DNA from: Helicoverpa zea
Lineage: Eukaryota; Arthropoda; Insecta; Lepidoptera; Noctuidae
DNA length: 64,000 nucleotides
Reading direction: 5' to 3'
Assembly (NCBI RefSeq): GCF_022581195.2
Contig: NC_061467.1
Span: 7,378,001-7,442,000, forward strand
Shown here: positions 32,901 to 46,024 of the stretch, in pieces
Layout of the letters: every line of letters starts with the position of its first letter
How positions within the stretch are numbered: position 1 is the first letter of the stretch
Program-made: the position numbers and the translations under genes
The notes under the pieces: generated by a model
What the model was told of the DNA's origin: nothing
Seen by the model: the letters and a program-made list of their open reading frames with translations, nothing else
Databases searched by the model: none

Positions 32901-34143
32901 AATAAACTAAGTAGGACATACTTAAGTTGTCATACTTAATTGGCTCCGACAGTAATTTGTTTGTTTTTAATTCTAATGCCACCCAAAAATTGTCTCCTAC
33001 CCAAACCATACATGTCGGTGGTCTGCCTAAGGCTGTCTATATGGTCATCACGTGTCATTAGATAAAAAATGCGAAAAAACAAGGCCGGGGTCCCACCACC
33101 CACGGAGGCGCGGCGAGCGCACGTGGTCACGTCACTTTGACAAGCCGGGCTAGCGAACGTCCTGTCATGTATTAAGCTGTCATTCTTTTAGTTAATGCTG
33201 ATTTGTGTGGGCTTTTTTTTATTGGCTGGAAACTGTATGGAGAGAAATGGTCTCAGTTTAAGTGTATAGGGGGTTTATTAGAAAATTGAGATTTGCAAAA
33301 TTTACTCTGAACATTCTTTACTGATGATCCTGGGAAATGCTGAAAGTGTCATATGTTAGGCGTGTGGTACCTATACTTTAGGTGTTAAATGCAAAAAATA
33401 ACGTGAGTTACGTGATGAATTTATGATTTTAGAAAATACCAACAAAATAAGAGCAGGTACTGCTAAATAGATACGCATAACTATGTCTAATATTACATTC
33501 ATAGTAAAAGTACAACCAGTATAACCCTTGGCAATCAGCTAAAAATAAAATTGGATAAATTAGATTGCTAATCAGGCATATATAAATACCAACTCGCGCA
33601 AAATAAATAACACAATATAAGTCTAGCTAATTAAATAAAACCTAGAGGTCTGTAGATGTTATCTGAGCTCAACAAAGCGTAGGTAGTCAGTTTTCAGGCG
33701 GATTCATTCCGAACATGCCTTCAATATGTCCGATCTCGATATAAAGAAAGAATGGCTCATTCGAACCGAACATTAATCGTTCCAATTACTGCTGCGTCGA
33801 TCGCTCGGTAGCTATCCCTTCAAATTAATTGAATTGATTAACCAATTGAATTAAGCGCAATTCAGTTTTTGTTCGGAGCGTCGTGCGCGCGTACAAGAGT
33901 TTACAAACCGTAGAATACCAAGGATTACTCTAGTCGAACACTGACGTCGTGCTTTAATTAGATACACTTGCATTGTTTGGTAATTTCTACATGGTTGACT
34001 TAATTTTTTTGTGGCCTGCAATTAGTTGCTTGGAGTCTTTCTTCAGTTGAATGGTATGGGAATGTGAAGCGTGTCCTGGCATTAGTTCGTAATTAGTCGC
34101 ACAAGAACTAAGAATCTAAATGAACTAGCACAAATACTGGAAG
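29996..34143. other. Intergenic desert
   Basis: About 4 kb of AT-rich sequence. I find no gene, no long inverted repeat and no RNA gene. Small moderately GC-rich stretches (30880-30920, 31220-31270, 33085-33150) have no recognisable content. Confidence 0.5.
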
Positions 34144-34225
34144 CTTCATCATCCTCCGAGCCTTTTTCCCAATCATGTTGGGGTCGGCTTCCAGTCTAAC
34201 CGGATTCAGCTGAGAACCAGTGCTT
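34144..34225 (-). repeat. Tail of the dispersed moth repeat, minus orientation
   Basis: Reads TCATCATCCTCCGAGCCTTT then CATGTTGGGGTCGGCTTCCA and TCTAACCGGATTCAGCTGAG, the reverse complement of the ACTGGAAGCCGACCCCAACA tail with its usual CAGCTGAATCCGG lead-in. Confidence 0.7.
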
Positions 34226-34927
34226 TACAAATACTGAAAGCTTATTTAATGATTTTAAAATGAACTGGGTTTTCGGCAGCTATCCTAATACTTGGTCCAT
34301 TAACTGCCATGCGTTTAAATCTGGGATCTAGTTACCTATAATATCATCTTAGAATAAATCATCTCTGCAACAAGTCAGCGCGGAATTTTATGATTTAACC
34401 CGTGAAGATAATGAGGCAAATTGCTGAGCGACGATTATTTAGAACGACGCCTCAACCACGGGGACATTTCGATGCTTAATTACCTCCGTTGTTAATGCGA
34501 GACTTAAAATAAACGAGACGGGAATTTTATCGAGCCGGCGACTACAGCCTTCATGGGTTCTTGAAAAACAAAAGACTACACTCTTACTGTTTGCTTGGTG
34601 CTTCAAAGTAATTTTGTCGCATTTTAATTGTCTTACACGCGGCCGTTTTAAGCGGAACCGATACTTATCTTTAAGTTATTCCAGGTTTTTTAAGTTATGA
34701 AAATCGAAATGCTTTTTACATTGTTTTATGGGATTTCGCCAGTAGTTTGGAACTGACTTCATCAATTGGCAGCAAATACTTAGATATAAACCAATGTAAA
34801 ATTGGCTTTCGATTTTTTTATTCCTTTAATATTACTTATTTTATTAAACACAAAACACACCTATCTTTATAAATAAGCTATCCTCTACTATAGCGTTTAT
34901 ACGCGTACTAATCGTCCAACCAACTAA
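34226..34927. other. Intergenic sequence before the Harbinger element
   Basis: AT-rich, nothing recognised. It ends with the TAA target duplication at 34925-34927. Confidence 0.5.
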
Positions 34928-35151
34928 GGCCCATAGCACACGGCGTTTTTTAAACGCGCTGACGACGCGCAGAGAACGCGCGTATACACGATTCAAACGA
35001 GATTGGATCGCAACCTTGTAACTTAAGCACACGGGGCGATTATAAAACCTGCCTCTTCTGCGCGTATACGCGCAGGTACAGCGGTAAGACGCGCTGTAGT
35101 CGCTCGTACCTTTTGCGTTTTGATCAGAGACTCCTCTTCTTCAGTTGTACA

Positions 35152-37321
35152 ATGGCGTCGGTTGAGACAACACTGCTTACTTTGGCTTTAGTACTTCTTT
35201 TAAAAAGTAAAAAACGTAAAAAAAAGCGAATTTATTGGATAGATCCATTTACGAGTGAAAAAAGATTGAGTGGTCATTATCATACAACTTTTAAAAAATT
35301 GGTAATACATAGAAGATGGAAGAAATTTTATAATTGTTATCGAATGTCATATTCGTCATTCCAAGAACTTCTTTTGATTCTAAAACCTGAGTTAACTCGT
35401 CAAAATACAGCAATGAGATCATGTATATCGGCAGAAGAACGTTTGCTCATCACATTGAGGTAAGAAAACAACTAGTATTTATTTATTTATTTATTGTTCT
35501 GTTACATTTTTAAATCAATCGTAAAATGTTATAAGTGCACTTAGATTATGAATAAGAGAAAAAGATTTATTCAATATCATCATACATGTCAGATATGATA
35601 TCGGAGTCATTTGTAACCGATTCATTGCTATCTAAATTTTGAAGTGAACTGACAGATTCGTTTCTTGGCGCTGATTGATTACTTGGATATTGTGGTTGAA
35701 ATTCAGACTGATATCCAGATTCAGACTGATATCCAGACTGGTATCCATACTGATGTTCATATTGAAATGCACCTTGGTATCTATTTTCATTCAATATTCT
35801 CGATGAGTGTCCCATATTTTTATATTTACGAATTAAATTTATCATATCAGCTTTGGCCTCTAACTTAAATTCCTCTTTGATAGCAGAAAAATCTTTAGCT
35901 AACGAAATTAAGAACAGTATGTCGGGATTTTCAGATAAAATTGTATTATTCGCTTCCTTAGACTGTTTGAGATTTGCTGTCAGTGCTTCATACAATTTGT
36001 CTTGTGGGTCTTCATGTTTTGGAGTCTTTTTAGACTTCTTTGGTGAATGTGGTTTTTGAAAATCACAGTCTTGGTTATTCCCCAGTGCTGCATCATCATT
36101 TTGACTTGGAGATCTTATTTCGTAAAGCGGGTCTAAAAAAGTTAGCAAATTGGAATATATGTAGGGTCTTCTAGGTTTAGCTCCAGATCCACTGGAACAG
36201 TTATTGTTCTTCGCCTTGTCTCTTTTATAAGCGTCCTTAATGCTCTTCCATTTTCTTTGAAGTTCAATGACTGAAAACAATAATAATGTAAATAGTTTAG
36301 TTATTTATTAGGTTAATTTTAATTCATTTGAAATAAGTAGTTGTAGGTTAATTTTAATTAAATATGTAAAATTTACGATAACAAGAGAAGCTTTAAAAAT
36401 GTTATTCTTTTCAGGTATTTAGCTACGGGTTGCTATTTCTCAGATATTCACTATGACTTTAAGTGTGGACAAACGACGGCAGGCATCATAGTCCGTGAAA
36501 CAGTGAAAATAATATGGGATAAATTAAAAAACATCTGTATGCCAGAACCAACCGAGGAATCACATCTAAAAACTGCTGAAGGATTTATGAAATACGCAAA
36601 TTTTCCCAATCTACTTGGGGCTATCGATGGGAAACATATCAGAGTTATAAAACCTCAACATAGTGGATCAGAGTATTTTAATTATAAAAAATATTTTTCC
36701 ATCGTATTGCTTGCAATATGTGACGCAAATTACAGATTTATCGATATAGATGTCGGATGCTATGGAAAGGCTGCAGACTCAACAATAAATGAATGTAGTG
36801 AATGGACCAAAAAGATAAGGCAAGGAAATTATAATATACCAAATGCGAGACCAATATCTAATAATGGAGTGCCAATACCATTTACGTTTGTTGGAGATGA
36901 AGGCTTTGCATTATCTCAACATTTACAGAGACCTTACGCTGGAAAAATCTTGCCACGAGAGAAAAGAATATATAATTACCGCTTGACACGTGCCAGACGA
37001 TACATTGAATGTACATTTGGTATATTAAGCAACAAATTTAAAATCTTTAATCGGCCACTGAACGTTAGCGTGGACTTCAGTGTGGCTATTGTGAAAGCCT
37101 GTTGTGTACTGCATAATTTCATACGTGAACGTGACGGTTATAATTTTCATAATTCTTTGAGTATAGTTGGTTTAGAAGATCCTCCTGAAGATGCAAGTTT
37201 GATTTCGATTGGTGCAAGACGGTCACAGGGACAATTAAGCGGAACTATGATACGAAATATGTACGCTGATTATTTTATTAGTGATGAAGGTGCAGTACCA
37301 TGGCAAGATTCTAAAATTTAG
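35152..37321 (+). CDS. PIF/Harbinger transposase (DDE_Tnp_4 nuclease)
   Basis: Catalyses excision and integration of the element in the nucleus. Exons 35152-35459 and 36415-37321 join donor GAG|GTAAGA to acceptor TTTTCAG|GTATTT, completing an AGG codon and restoring ERLLITLRYLATG, a family hallmark. The product is 404 residues from the ATG at 35152; an in-frame ATG at 35113 would add 13. A helix-turn-helix-like region (MSYSSFQELL..) covers about 62-105. Catalytic residues by motif: D174 in GAIDGKH, D264 in VGDEGF and E301 in RRYIECTFG. HNFIRERD follows near the C-terminus. Full length with no lesion. The intron contains exon 2 of the antisense MADF gene. Confidence 0.93.
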
Positions 37322-38812
37322 GGTACCTACCAGTAGCGTAGGGTGAAAAAAAAGAAAAGTAAAGCCAGCACAAAAAAAAGTTTACCGCGTCAATAAACAA
37401 GACGTCATTAAATTACTTACATAAAAGTTCTCATCAAGACGAATCAAACGAGCCCAAACTTGATGGAATTACTTTGTTTTATTACGAAGATCCTATAGCC
37501 GACTTCCAGCTCCATCGTCAGACCCTGGAAACTGTCTGAAGACAAAGTACTCATCAAGACAAATGAAACGAGCCCAAACTCGACGGAATTACGTTGCTTT
37601 ATTACAGAGATCCCATGGCCACCCTCCAGCTCCATCATGAGACCTTGGAAACTGTCTGAATACAAAATACTCATCAAGACAAATGAAACGAGTCCAAACT
37701 CGATGGAAGTACATCGCTTTATTACTGAGTTCCTATGGCCACCTTCCACCTCTATCATCAGATCAGTTCTACGTCATACATCATCATAATATTCCACTGT
37801 CATGCGATTTACACATTTATGCAAAATTTCAGCTTAATTGGAAACCGACAAGTGGGTCAAATTTAACTTACAACATTATATTGCAACGGACAAATGAAAC
37901 GAAATAATATTCTTATAATAAAGATTGTAAGCTATCACAGATCGGCTTTACCCGGCTCATATTATCGACAGTGTTTGCATGTGGTAGTAATGTGTATGTA
38001 TGCGTGAATCGCATACATTTCAAACATTTGAATTCCCATAAATATGAGCGAGTAAAATCGGCACGCGTAAAATAATATACGTGTGCGTTTGCGCGATTCA
38101 AATACATTGCGTATTTTGTATTCAGCTTATTGAAGAATATTTTGTGAAAGCGTGTAATGCAAGGTGACCGTTTGTGGCAGGTTCCTGCCATTTTGACAGA
38201 TTAATTAAGGACAAAAAAAGCCTGGCATAGATTAATAATTTATATAATTAATTTACTGAGACTCTCAGTAAATTAATTAAATAAATTCTGCCAACTGCCA
38301 GGGTTTTTTTGTCCTTAATTAATCTGTACAAAATGGCAGGAACCTGCCACAAATGGTCACCCTGGTGTAATGTAATTATATTGTTTGCGATAATTACGTA
38401 GATTAGTCGAATAGATTTTTGTAAGACTAGGGCTCAGTGAAGCTATTGTTGTAAATATAAAAAAAATACATATACCTATTAGAATCTGCCAAGGGAAGCC
38501 GATGGGAATCGTGTTGTATGGAGGCTACGCCACTGGTACCTACCTATTTACATGTTCTACTGTTTTACTGTTCTATGTACCGTCGCACTATAAACTATAA
38601 TAAATTATTTTTAAATAAATATAAGAAATCTTACCTGCCAGGTTTTTTTCCTTACTGGTTTTTTCATTAAAATTGTTATAAAAAATTTGGCACAATTCAT
38701 CCCAAGCATTTCTTTTTAACACTTTGTTTGAATATTCGGGCAGTAGTGAATTCCATGTAGCTGGACGATTGTTTATTTCTGTTATAAAGCGGTCGGTGTC
38801 GAAGGGTTCCAT
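35567..38812 (-). CDS. MADF-BESS accessory protein of the Harbinger element
   Basis: The second Harbinger gene, a Myb/SANT-like DNA-binding partner that in known elements helps import transposase and bind the ends. Exon 1 is 38812-38635 and exon 2 is 36270-35567 on the minus strand. The donor GCAG|GTAAGA and acceptor GTTTTCAG|TCATTG restore a valine and continue a MADF domain: FITEINNRPATWNSLLPEYS, AWDELCQIF, then ELQRKWKSIKDAYKRD. The product is 293 residues. A lysine-rich stretch PKKSKKTPKH (about 136-145) may be a nuclear signal. A BESS-type motif (ILFLISLAKDFSAIKEEF) lies at about 174-209, and a GYQS-rich tail follows. Its single intron encloses the transposase's second exon. Confidence 0.9.
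37431..37760. repeat. 120-bp tandem array inside the Harbinger element
   Basis: TCATCAAGAC recurs at 37431, 37551 and 37671, an exact 120-bp period, with units about 85-90% alike by eye; the last copy decays near 37760. It lies just after the transposase stop. Because 120 is divisible by three, an ORF on the minus strand stays open through it, but no function is implied. Confidence 0.85.
38160..38364. mobile_element. hAT-type MITE nested in the Harbinger element
   Basis: Flanked by an exact 8-bp duplication GTGTAATG (38152-38159 and 38365-38372). Inverted ends begin CA(A/G)GGTGACC and continue for about 50 bp each side through GTGGCAGGTTCCTGCCATTT. 205 bp, non-coding. The 8-bp duplication and CAGGG-type ends point to hAT. 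It lies in the intron of the MADF gene. Confidence 0.85.
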
Positions 38813-39076
38813 TTTAAACGAGATACACGCGCAGCACACAATAAACCATTATTGCAACTGAGGCGCGGGCGCAGTGGTGGACCCCCACCCCCTCTGCCCT
38901 ACTCCGCTCCTTTGTACGCGCGTTTGTACCGCTTCAAATGCGCGTATACGCGCTTCATGCGCGCGTTTCTATTATCAATGCAAACGCAACAATTAGCGTT
39001 TACAGCGCCGAAGAAGCGCGTTCCTGAAACGCGCGTTATCAGCGCATTTAAAAAACGCCGTGTGCTATGGGCCTAA

Positions 39077-41760
39077 GCAGCATCACGTGAGATTTTTTAC
39101 TAGCAAAGCAACCGCGATTATAATCGACAATTAAACGCTTTGTGCAAGCACTTAAATACTTTGTAACTATAAAGTAATGAGCGAATATGTGATCGTAAAA
39201 ACTATAATTGTTATAAAAATAGTGACGATATATTAAACGTCGAATCATCAAGGTCTTTGACTGGAGAATAAGGATTATAGTTTTTTATAGTAAAGTTTAT
39301 TGCTTCATAAACATTTAAATATATTGTGGTGATAAGTATTGTTCGGAGAATCGGTCGGCGTGAGTAATCTGGCTGCTGCAAGGTAAAATAAGCTTCGAAA
39401 CCATATACTTATGTATGTCTAATATACATAAAGTAGCTTGTAGACAACATTCGTTAACGCAACATTTCACTCGCTACTATCTCCCATGATCACTTATGTT
39501 TTAAGTTAAGTAGGCCCTAATTTATATACGTGCTTTCAGTTCATTTCGTGCAGCCATTAAGAAGCAATTGAGGAACAAATATTTAAAACGACAACTTTCA
39601 CATTTTGAAAATAAAATGTAAAATGGTGCGTCGAAGACTTACAAAGATTTTTCTTTACAAAGTTTGGCATCCATAAAAATGTGACTGGAACTAAATGAAA
39701 TAAAAATAAAATAATCTTTATTTCAACAAGTGACATCCATATGAGTACGTAAACAAAGAAACAATAAAACATATGTAAGTAAAACTTAATATATATCTAT
39801 CTAAAGCAATAACATATTATTTCATTAGCTACGAAAAATCTCCGAATTTTAACTACGATGATGTAGCTGCTACGAGGGCGTAGCCAAAGTTCCCATTTCT
39901 GTGGGCGTAGCGTAGAATACGTGTAGCGACTGTTGAATATAACCTACTTGGAAATTACTTTCATTCTTTTACGTAGATTATTAACTTAAATGTTGCTGGT
40001 TAATAGCAGATAAGTTACTTGATATCTTGTAATTTAGTAAACATAAGCAAGATGCTGAAAGTTTATGTAGCGTGACGAATTTCACATTGAAATGGGTTTA
40101 GAATTTTACCTTTTTCTACAAATGATCTATATGTTTGTCGAACTTGATAAATACATTACTAGATAACCACTGTGAATATATGATTTTAAAAAATGGAAAA
40201 GTACCTAATAATTAAATCTATTACAAGAGTAACAAAAATTAACCAATTTCCCGAAAAAAAAATTCAATCTTGAATTTAACCTTGCTGTTTTTGCTTATTA
40301 TTACCAAGGGTACCATAGCACACAGCCAATAACCATTATACCTCCATGTGCAATATTGACCCTAATAATTCGCGTTGTGCGCGACTGTCCGGAGGACGGG
40401 CTTGTCACGAGTCTGGGAAGCTGCGGCTCCTATAATTATACGCGACTGTACGTGAGAAGTGTCGTGCGCTGTATGTACTGTATATTTAAATACATAATAT
40501 GTTGAAGTGTGGGAACGTTTGTTGACGTGTAACGTTGGTTTGGTAAGCTGATGTGTCCTTTCGGCATCTGTGTATCATGTTAATCATTAATAAACTCAAA
40601 ACAAAAGAAAGATAATACTCATTGCGTAGCCTATGTTTCCCTTAATTCATTCTGTCCAAGCCACGAAGAAATTAACGACTTAGAACGATCAAGTTTATTC
40701 AAGGGACAACGTAAACATCAGCACCCGAATGACATGTAAGTAGAAATAGTAGAATACGAGTATAACACGAGTTAAGTCAATCGGATTGAAATAAAACACT
40801 AATTGCTTTTATGCAGAAAATTCATGATCGGTCATATCATTTGTTTATTTGCTGATATTCCTTACGGGTATACATATTTTCCAAAATACTCCACATTCAT
40901 TCTTTCTAGGCTATCTCCCAATCCATTAAACAAAACGACTAAAGGTGGAAATCCACCGGATCTTTTGAACAGATAAGCCTTCACCCATTTCTGCGTCCGC
41001 AGCCACAAAACCGAACCGATGACACAGATATAGGTATCTTTAGTACCAGCGGGGATCTATTTAAGTGTGCATTAAATAAGCGGTGTGTAGGTCTCGGTTG
41101 CGCGCGTAGGTGCTATTTAGCCCTCAAGGTGGCGGCCTGGTCGTGACTTACCCGCCGCGTGCGCTGCCAATAAGAAATAAACGCCCACGCCGACTTAAAA
41201 ATGTTAAAATAAATAAAATGCGCACGTCCCGGCTTATCTGAGCGAGCTCGAGGACAGGCAAGGCAGTGCGCGCACTGAGCATAGCGGAATCTGTAATGAA
41301 GGTACCGCTGTACCGTAATTGTACCCCAGTAAGGAGTATAAAAATTGAAATTATACGCGTGTAGTACGTAATGATAATGTGCGATGTGATATACGAGTGC
41401 GACATGTAGAGGTGAAAATCGCGCGTACTTCATTATGGGCAATTTGTTTCATTACCACCACGGTAATGGTCAAGGAAAATATCGTAAGGATGGCTATCAA
41501 TATTTTTAGAACTGAATGCAAAACCGCACGAGTCGCTCGTGTTAGTCTCAGAAATCCATCTTACCGAACAGTCATCCAAGTTTCATAAAATTATCAATAT
41601 TATAATCTGGAGGATTGTATGTTATGGCAGGTTTCAGTATATAGGAACACGAAACGAAATTTAAATGTTAATGAATTCTACATTAAGTCACGATATTGTA
41701 AAGTGATGTGAGGAAAATTTCCGAAGCTTTCAATTGGTATCCCTAAAATATCACATATAA
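39077..41760. other. Intergenic desert
   Basis: AT-rich; no gene found. A stretch at 39835-39935 is unusually rich in GTAGC/CTACG words and may be a decayed repeat. Short ORFs at 41113-41588 overlap on both strands and have no family resemblance. Confidence 0.45.
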
Positions 41761-41764
41761 TAGG

Positions 41765-42297
41765 TATTATATTTAAAGTAGCCTGAGAGATGGTAGACAT
41801 TTTTGAAACCTAAGGATAATTTACAAAACTATTATTTACCATAATTTATCAAAATATAATTACTCAATACTCCCATCAGTGTGCGCCATGGTTTAGTGGC
41901 GTGTGCCCGGGGCAGGTGCGTGCGCCGACCGGTCCACTCTGCGCAATACCGCACACCGCACTTACTGCTAGCGTTACGTGCAACATTACACATTGCGACG
42001 AACGCTGCTTTTCACATATAGGTATTGTATTTAAAGTAGCCTGAGAGATGGTAGACATTTTTGAAACCTAAGGATAATTTACAAAACTATTATTTACCAT
42101 AATTTATCAAAATATAATTACTCAATACTCCCATCAGTGTGCGACTCAGTTTAGTGGCGTGTGCCCGGGGCAGGTGCGTGCGCCGACCGGTCCACTCTGC
42201 GCAATACCGCACACCGCACTTACTGCTAGCGTTACGTGCAACATTACACATTGCGACGAACGCTGCTTTTCACGTATATGGGTATTGTATTTAAAAG
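41765..42297. repeat. 258-bp tandem duplication
   Basis: GTAGCCTGAGAGATGGTAGA starts at 41778 and again at 42036. The two 258-bp units are almost identical, differing mainly at GCGCCATGG versus GCGACTCAG and in a few bases at the junction (CACATATAGG versus CACGTATATGGG). A third partial start (GGTATTGTATTTAAA) ends the array. The right half of each unit is GC-rich (GTGCCCGGGGCAGGTGCGTG). Confidence 0.9.
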
Positions 42298-45200
42298 AGT
42301 TAGCTATTCTGTATTTGAATAGGTAAACAATCTTTGTAGAACTTTTTAGACAAATACATATTTAACAAATGAAGTACTGCTTAAAAAACAATTCAATTGA
42401 TTAGGTAATACCTAGTTACTTACATTGATTATATTGGTATTTACATTGATTTCTAGCCGTATTTTATTTTTACTCTGATTGTTTCAGTAAAAGTCATACC
42501 AAGATTGACTTTATTATCATACTCAAACGGAGTGTAGAGTTCGACATATAGACATTTTTGAGTGGGCACCTATTTGAGGTAACTTGAAAACTTGTCATAA
42601 ATCTCTCCTGTAATACCAGAATACGAACTTACATATTTTTCAAAGATAAAATTACGAGTGATGCCGTGAAAATCATCATTGATGGTAAGTAATGGCGATG
42701 ATTTGGTCGAACCACAACCTGCACCTACATCCTTGATTGTGCAAAACAAAAGTTTTTTTGGGAATTTATATTTTTTTGACAATCTTATATTCGTATCACG
42801 TGTTGTGTTTTAATTCGTAATATAAAAAAAAATAATAAAACATATAGACTTTTATTAAAATATCTGAACATTTTTATATTTTTTTTTTTGTACAAACAAT
42901 TTTCAATTCATAGACGAGTTCAAACCTGAAACCAATGTTTTGAGATAAGTTAAAAACTGATTTGCACTTAAGCATATTTTATATCTTTATTAATTTAATA
43001 TACATATAAATTATATGTCTTGTAAAATGTCAAAAACATTAAAAAATATAAAATTTATTATTTTACATATTTCAGCATTTAACATAACTACTCGAAGTGA
43101 GAATAATTCGCGCAATAAATATGTATTTTTTTATTTATTTTGAATAAAGTTTGCTTTTTAATTTGAGCAAGCAATATTTTTTAAACATACATGATATAAA
43201 TACATGATTCGAAGTCAGTGTTAATTTCATCATCTGCCTTGCTAGGATTTCCTAGCAAATTAAGACAAAATTAAATTACTTATTAGCATTAAAGACTAAT
43301 TTTTTATGATGTTATCGTATGAGGTCACATCATATAAAACAAAAAAAAAAACTGCCTACTTTTTTCTAACTATGTTCATTTAAATCACACCACCTCTAAT
43401 GAGGAACTACTTACAGAGATTTTCCGAAGTACAAATACAAATCTTTTAATCAAAATCTTGAGTAGCTTAATAATTTTATAGATTTTTCTTCTCATAATTT
43501 ACAAAAGTAGTTCACATAAAAATATTCACCACATATTCGCCACAATTATGTAGTGCACTCACATAATAAATTGCAACTCAAGCATTTTAAATATACCAGT
43601 CGGGAGGTTGTCTTTCAACGCCCGCCGTCGCAAATCCTTTCACGGTAGAGAGCGTTCATAATTTGGGGTGCTTTCGACCAGTGACTTGCATCTTCGTACC
43701 TTGATGCAGTAGTGAAGGGTTATAACGGTGTTACCGACAGATTTTATTATTACGGTAGTATAAAGGTGATCATTAGCAATGTCAAAGGTGTTTATGGTAC
43801 GGGGTATTTCCTAGGTAGCAATTTTTTTTTGTGTAATTAAGTCTTAACAAAATATAGGTAAGTAATACAGTTGTAATAAGTACAATTTTCGCACGGTTCT
43901 TTTAATATTGGAATACAAAAAATATGTATGCGACTCCTAGATTGTTTTAATAAATCTTTTGAAATAAAACCGTGTCGCAAAGAATGGTCTTTAATTAATG
44001 TTTCAAAAATATTTTCCCCGAGTACTGGAGCATTTGCGGCCACTTTGCCGGCTGTCTAATAATTACGGGATAGTTAAATTAATTTCCCTGACGATTATTA
44101 CTGTCACGATAAAAACTCTCATCTATACATATAATAAATCTGTAGAAAAGTATTTTTTGTACATTGAAGAAATTGACAAAAAAAATAGCCAGCATGTTAA
44201 AGGATAACTAACAGAACCCATTTCCATCATTTTTGTAATTTTTGTCTGTTTGTCTGTTTATCTGTTTGTTTGTTCGGGATTCACGTAAAATCTACGAATT
44301 AAATGCAGACAATGCTTATATACAAAAATTCTACGTAACTTGGGGTATTACTTAGTTTTTGTTTCATCGAAATCGATTCACTCTATCAAAAGATATGATT
44401 AATTTTGTGAATTCAAGATGTAAAATATTACGACACGCAATCTATTTGTCAAAACTGTACATTTGAATGTTGTACTTATATTAGTTGATCGGCCTATTAT
44501 TAATCTTTACACAGAAAATCACACCTTTATAAGTAACTTCGGAAGAAAAAAAAAATGAAAATTTTGTTTAGCCAAGGTTAAAGTAGCTCCATCTGTGGTA
44601 AATAAAATACATCATCAATTTGTCAAAGGAGCGAGGTGGTAAATGACAATATTACCATACATTCTTTATAGAGGATTATTATTTCAACAGATGGAGTTGT
44701 GTATTTTCCGTAATTCACTATATTTTAACACGAAGTGTAATTTTTCGATAGACATTTCAATTGTGTTTGTCAGTTTGCCGTGCCACATCAAAATCCAACT
44801 ATAATTATTACCTTGATGAAAGGAAAATTAATAGTTCTCGGCCAAATTTAAAACGGTGCCATCTAAATTATTTTTTGAACATTATGTCAAAAATGATGAC
44901 TTTAGTGGAACAATTACTTATCATTTAAAGTTACAGATGGAGTTCATATCAGGATTTTTTCATAAACATAGTTTAGCTTATCTTCCACTAATGTGGTGGC
45001 CTTAAAACAAATTACTTTGAGTGAGTAGTATTAAGTAGACATTAATTATTTTTTCTGATGCAAAATATGTAAAATTAATCCTAGAAGAAATGAGGATCTA
45101 TCTCTCGCAGGCGCTGCTAAGCGTGAGGTAGGTAATGTAGGATTCTGTAGCTTTAAAAACAAGCCCAGATACAAAGTGCAGATAAGAAATGGGAGCTTTC

Positions 45201-46024
45201 TCGATTTAATACCATACACACGTAAAATGCTTTATGCGTCTGAAAACGTCCAAATTACGCGCCGCATACCAGAGACATGCTTACTTTTAACTTCTGATCG
45301 CAAATACACTGTTCACGATTACGAACAGTCTCAGTAAGACCCGAGCCAAGTCTAAAAACCCAAAAAAACACCATTTATATAAAACTACGTTTGATGTCAT
45401 TTAATCACAAAGACAGAATTGTTCTCTGTTGCAAATCCTATCCACCTATATCCTATCCTAATCCAGAATGCATTGCAGGTGTGCATTGCACAAAAACCAA
45501 TGGTATCCTATTCGAGAAGTCAAAAGAGTTGACCTGCCAACGTCAGCTTCTGCGCTAAGCAAGTGTTCTTAATAGTACCATCAGAATTACATCGTTGAAT
45601 GAGGTGAATAAATTTTCAGAAACCACAATAACAGTAGGAGCCAAAGCGTATTATCACTTCATAGAGCTCTGATTGGCCCCAGGTGACCAAGTCAGGTCTG
45701 ATTTGTTCGTTCATCAGATCTTTGAAAGTGTTTCGGTGGATACTTACTGTCGTCCAGTTTACGTGTGACACAAAATATGGTATATAAACGTCCTCCGCAA
45801 GAGCGAAATTTTCCTGGTGTGCGGTAGTGACGCACAGTATACAACACTTATGTTTCTTTTGATTTGCTGGCTCCACCAAGAAATGACAAATTGCGAGCGT
45901 ACATTCTGAAAATCTTGACAAAACTACAGGTTTCAAGTACGAACACATGAAGTGGACTCTCACAGATACGTACATTTTGCCTATTCGTGAACTAATGCAA
46001 ACATTTTGGTGGAGTCCCGGCTTA
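42298..46024. other. Intergenic desert
   Basis: Very AT-rich. A TCTGTTTG/TTTG-rich segment at 44240-44290 followed by about 200 bp resembles other moth repeats but is unassigned. No gene is called; the 140-codon minus ORF at 45616-46038 lacks features. Confidence 0.45.

Larger units (their letters stand above)
34928..39073. mobile_element. PIF/Harbinger DNA transposon, apparently complete
   Basis: A 4,146-bp element flanked by TAA on both sides (34925-34927 and 39074-39076), the TWA duplication of this superfamily. Terminal inverted repeats start GGCCCATAGCACACGGCGTT and match over about 40 bp with a few differences. Subterminal regions are rich in GCGCGT and CGCGTATACGCG motifs, plausible protein-binding sites. 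It carries both standard genes, transposase (plus) and MADF-BESS (minus), each with one canonical intron and no internal stop. A 205-bp hAT MITE and a 120-bp tandem array lie within it. It may be recently active. Confidence 0.93.

Noticed and set aside
37444..37758. 104-codon ORF with repeated ELEGGH..SVIK units
   Set aside because: Translation of the 120-bp tandem array; no sign of a gene.
41876..42058. ORF across the 258-bp duplication
   Set aside because: Spans a repeat junction and is not preserved in the second unit because of the changed bases.
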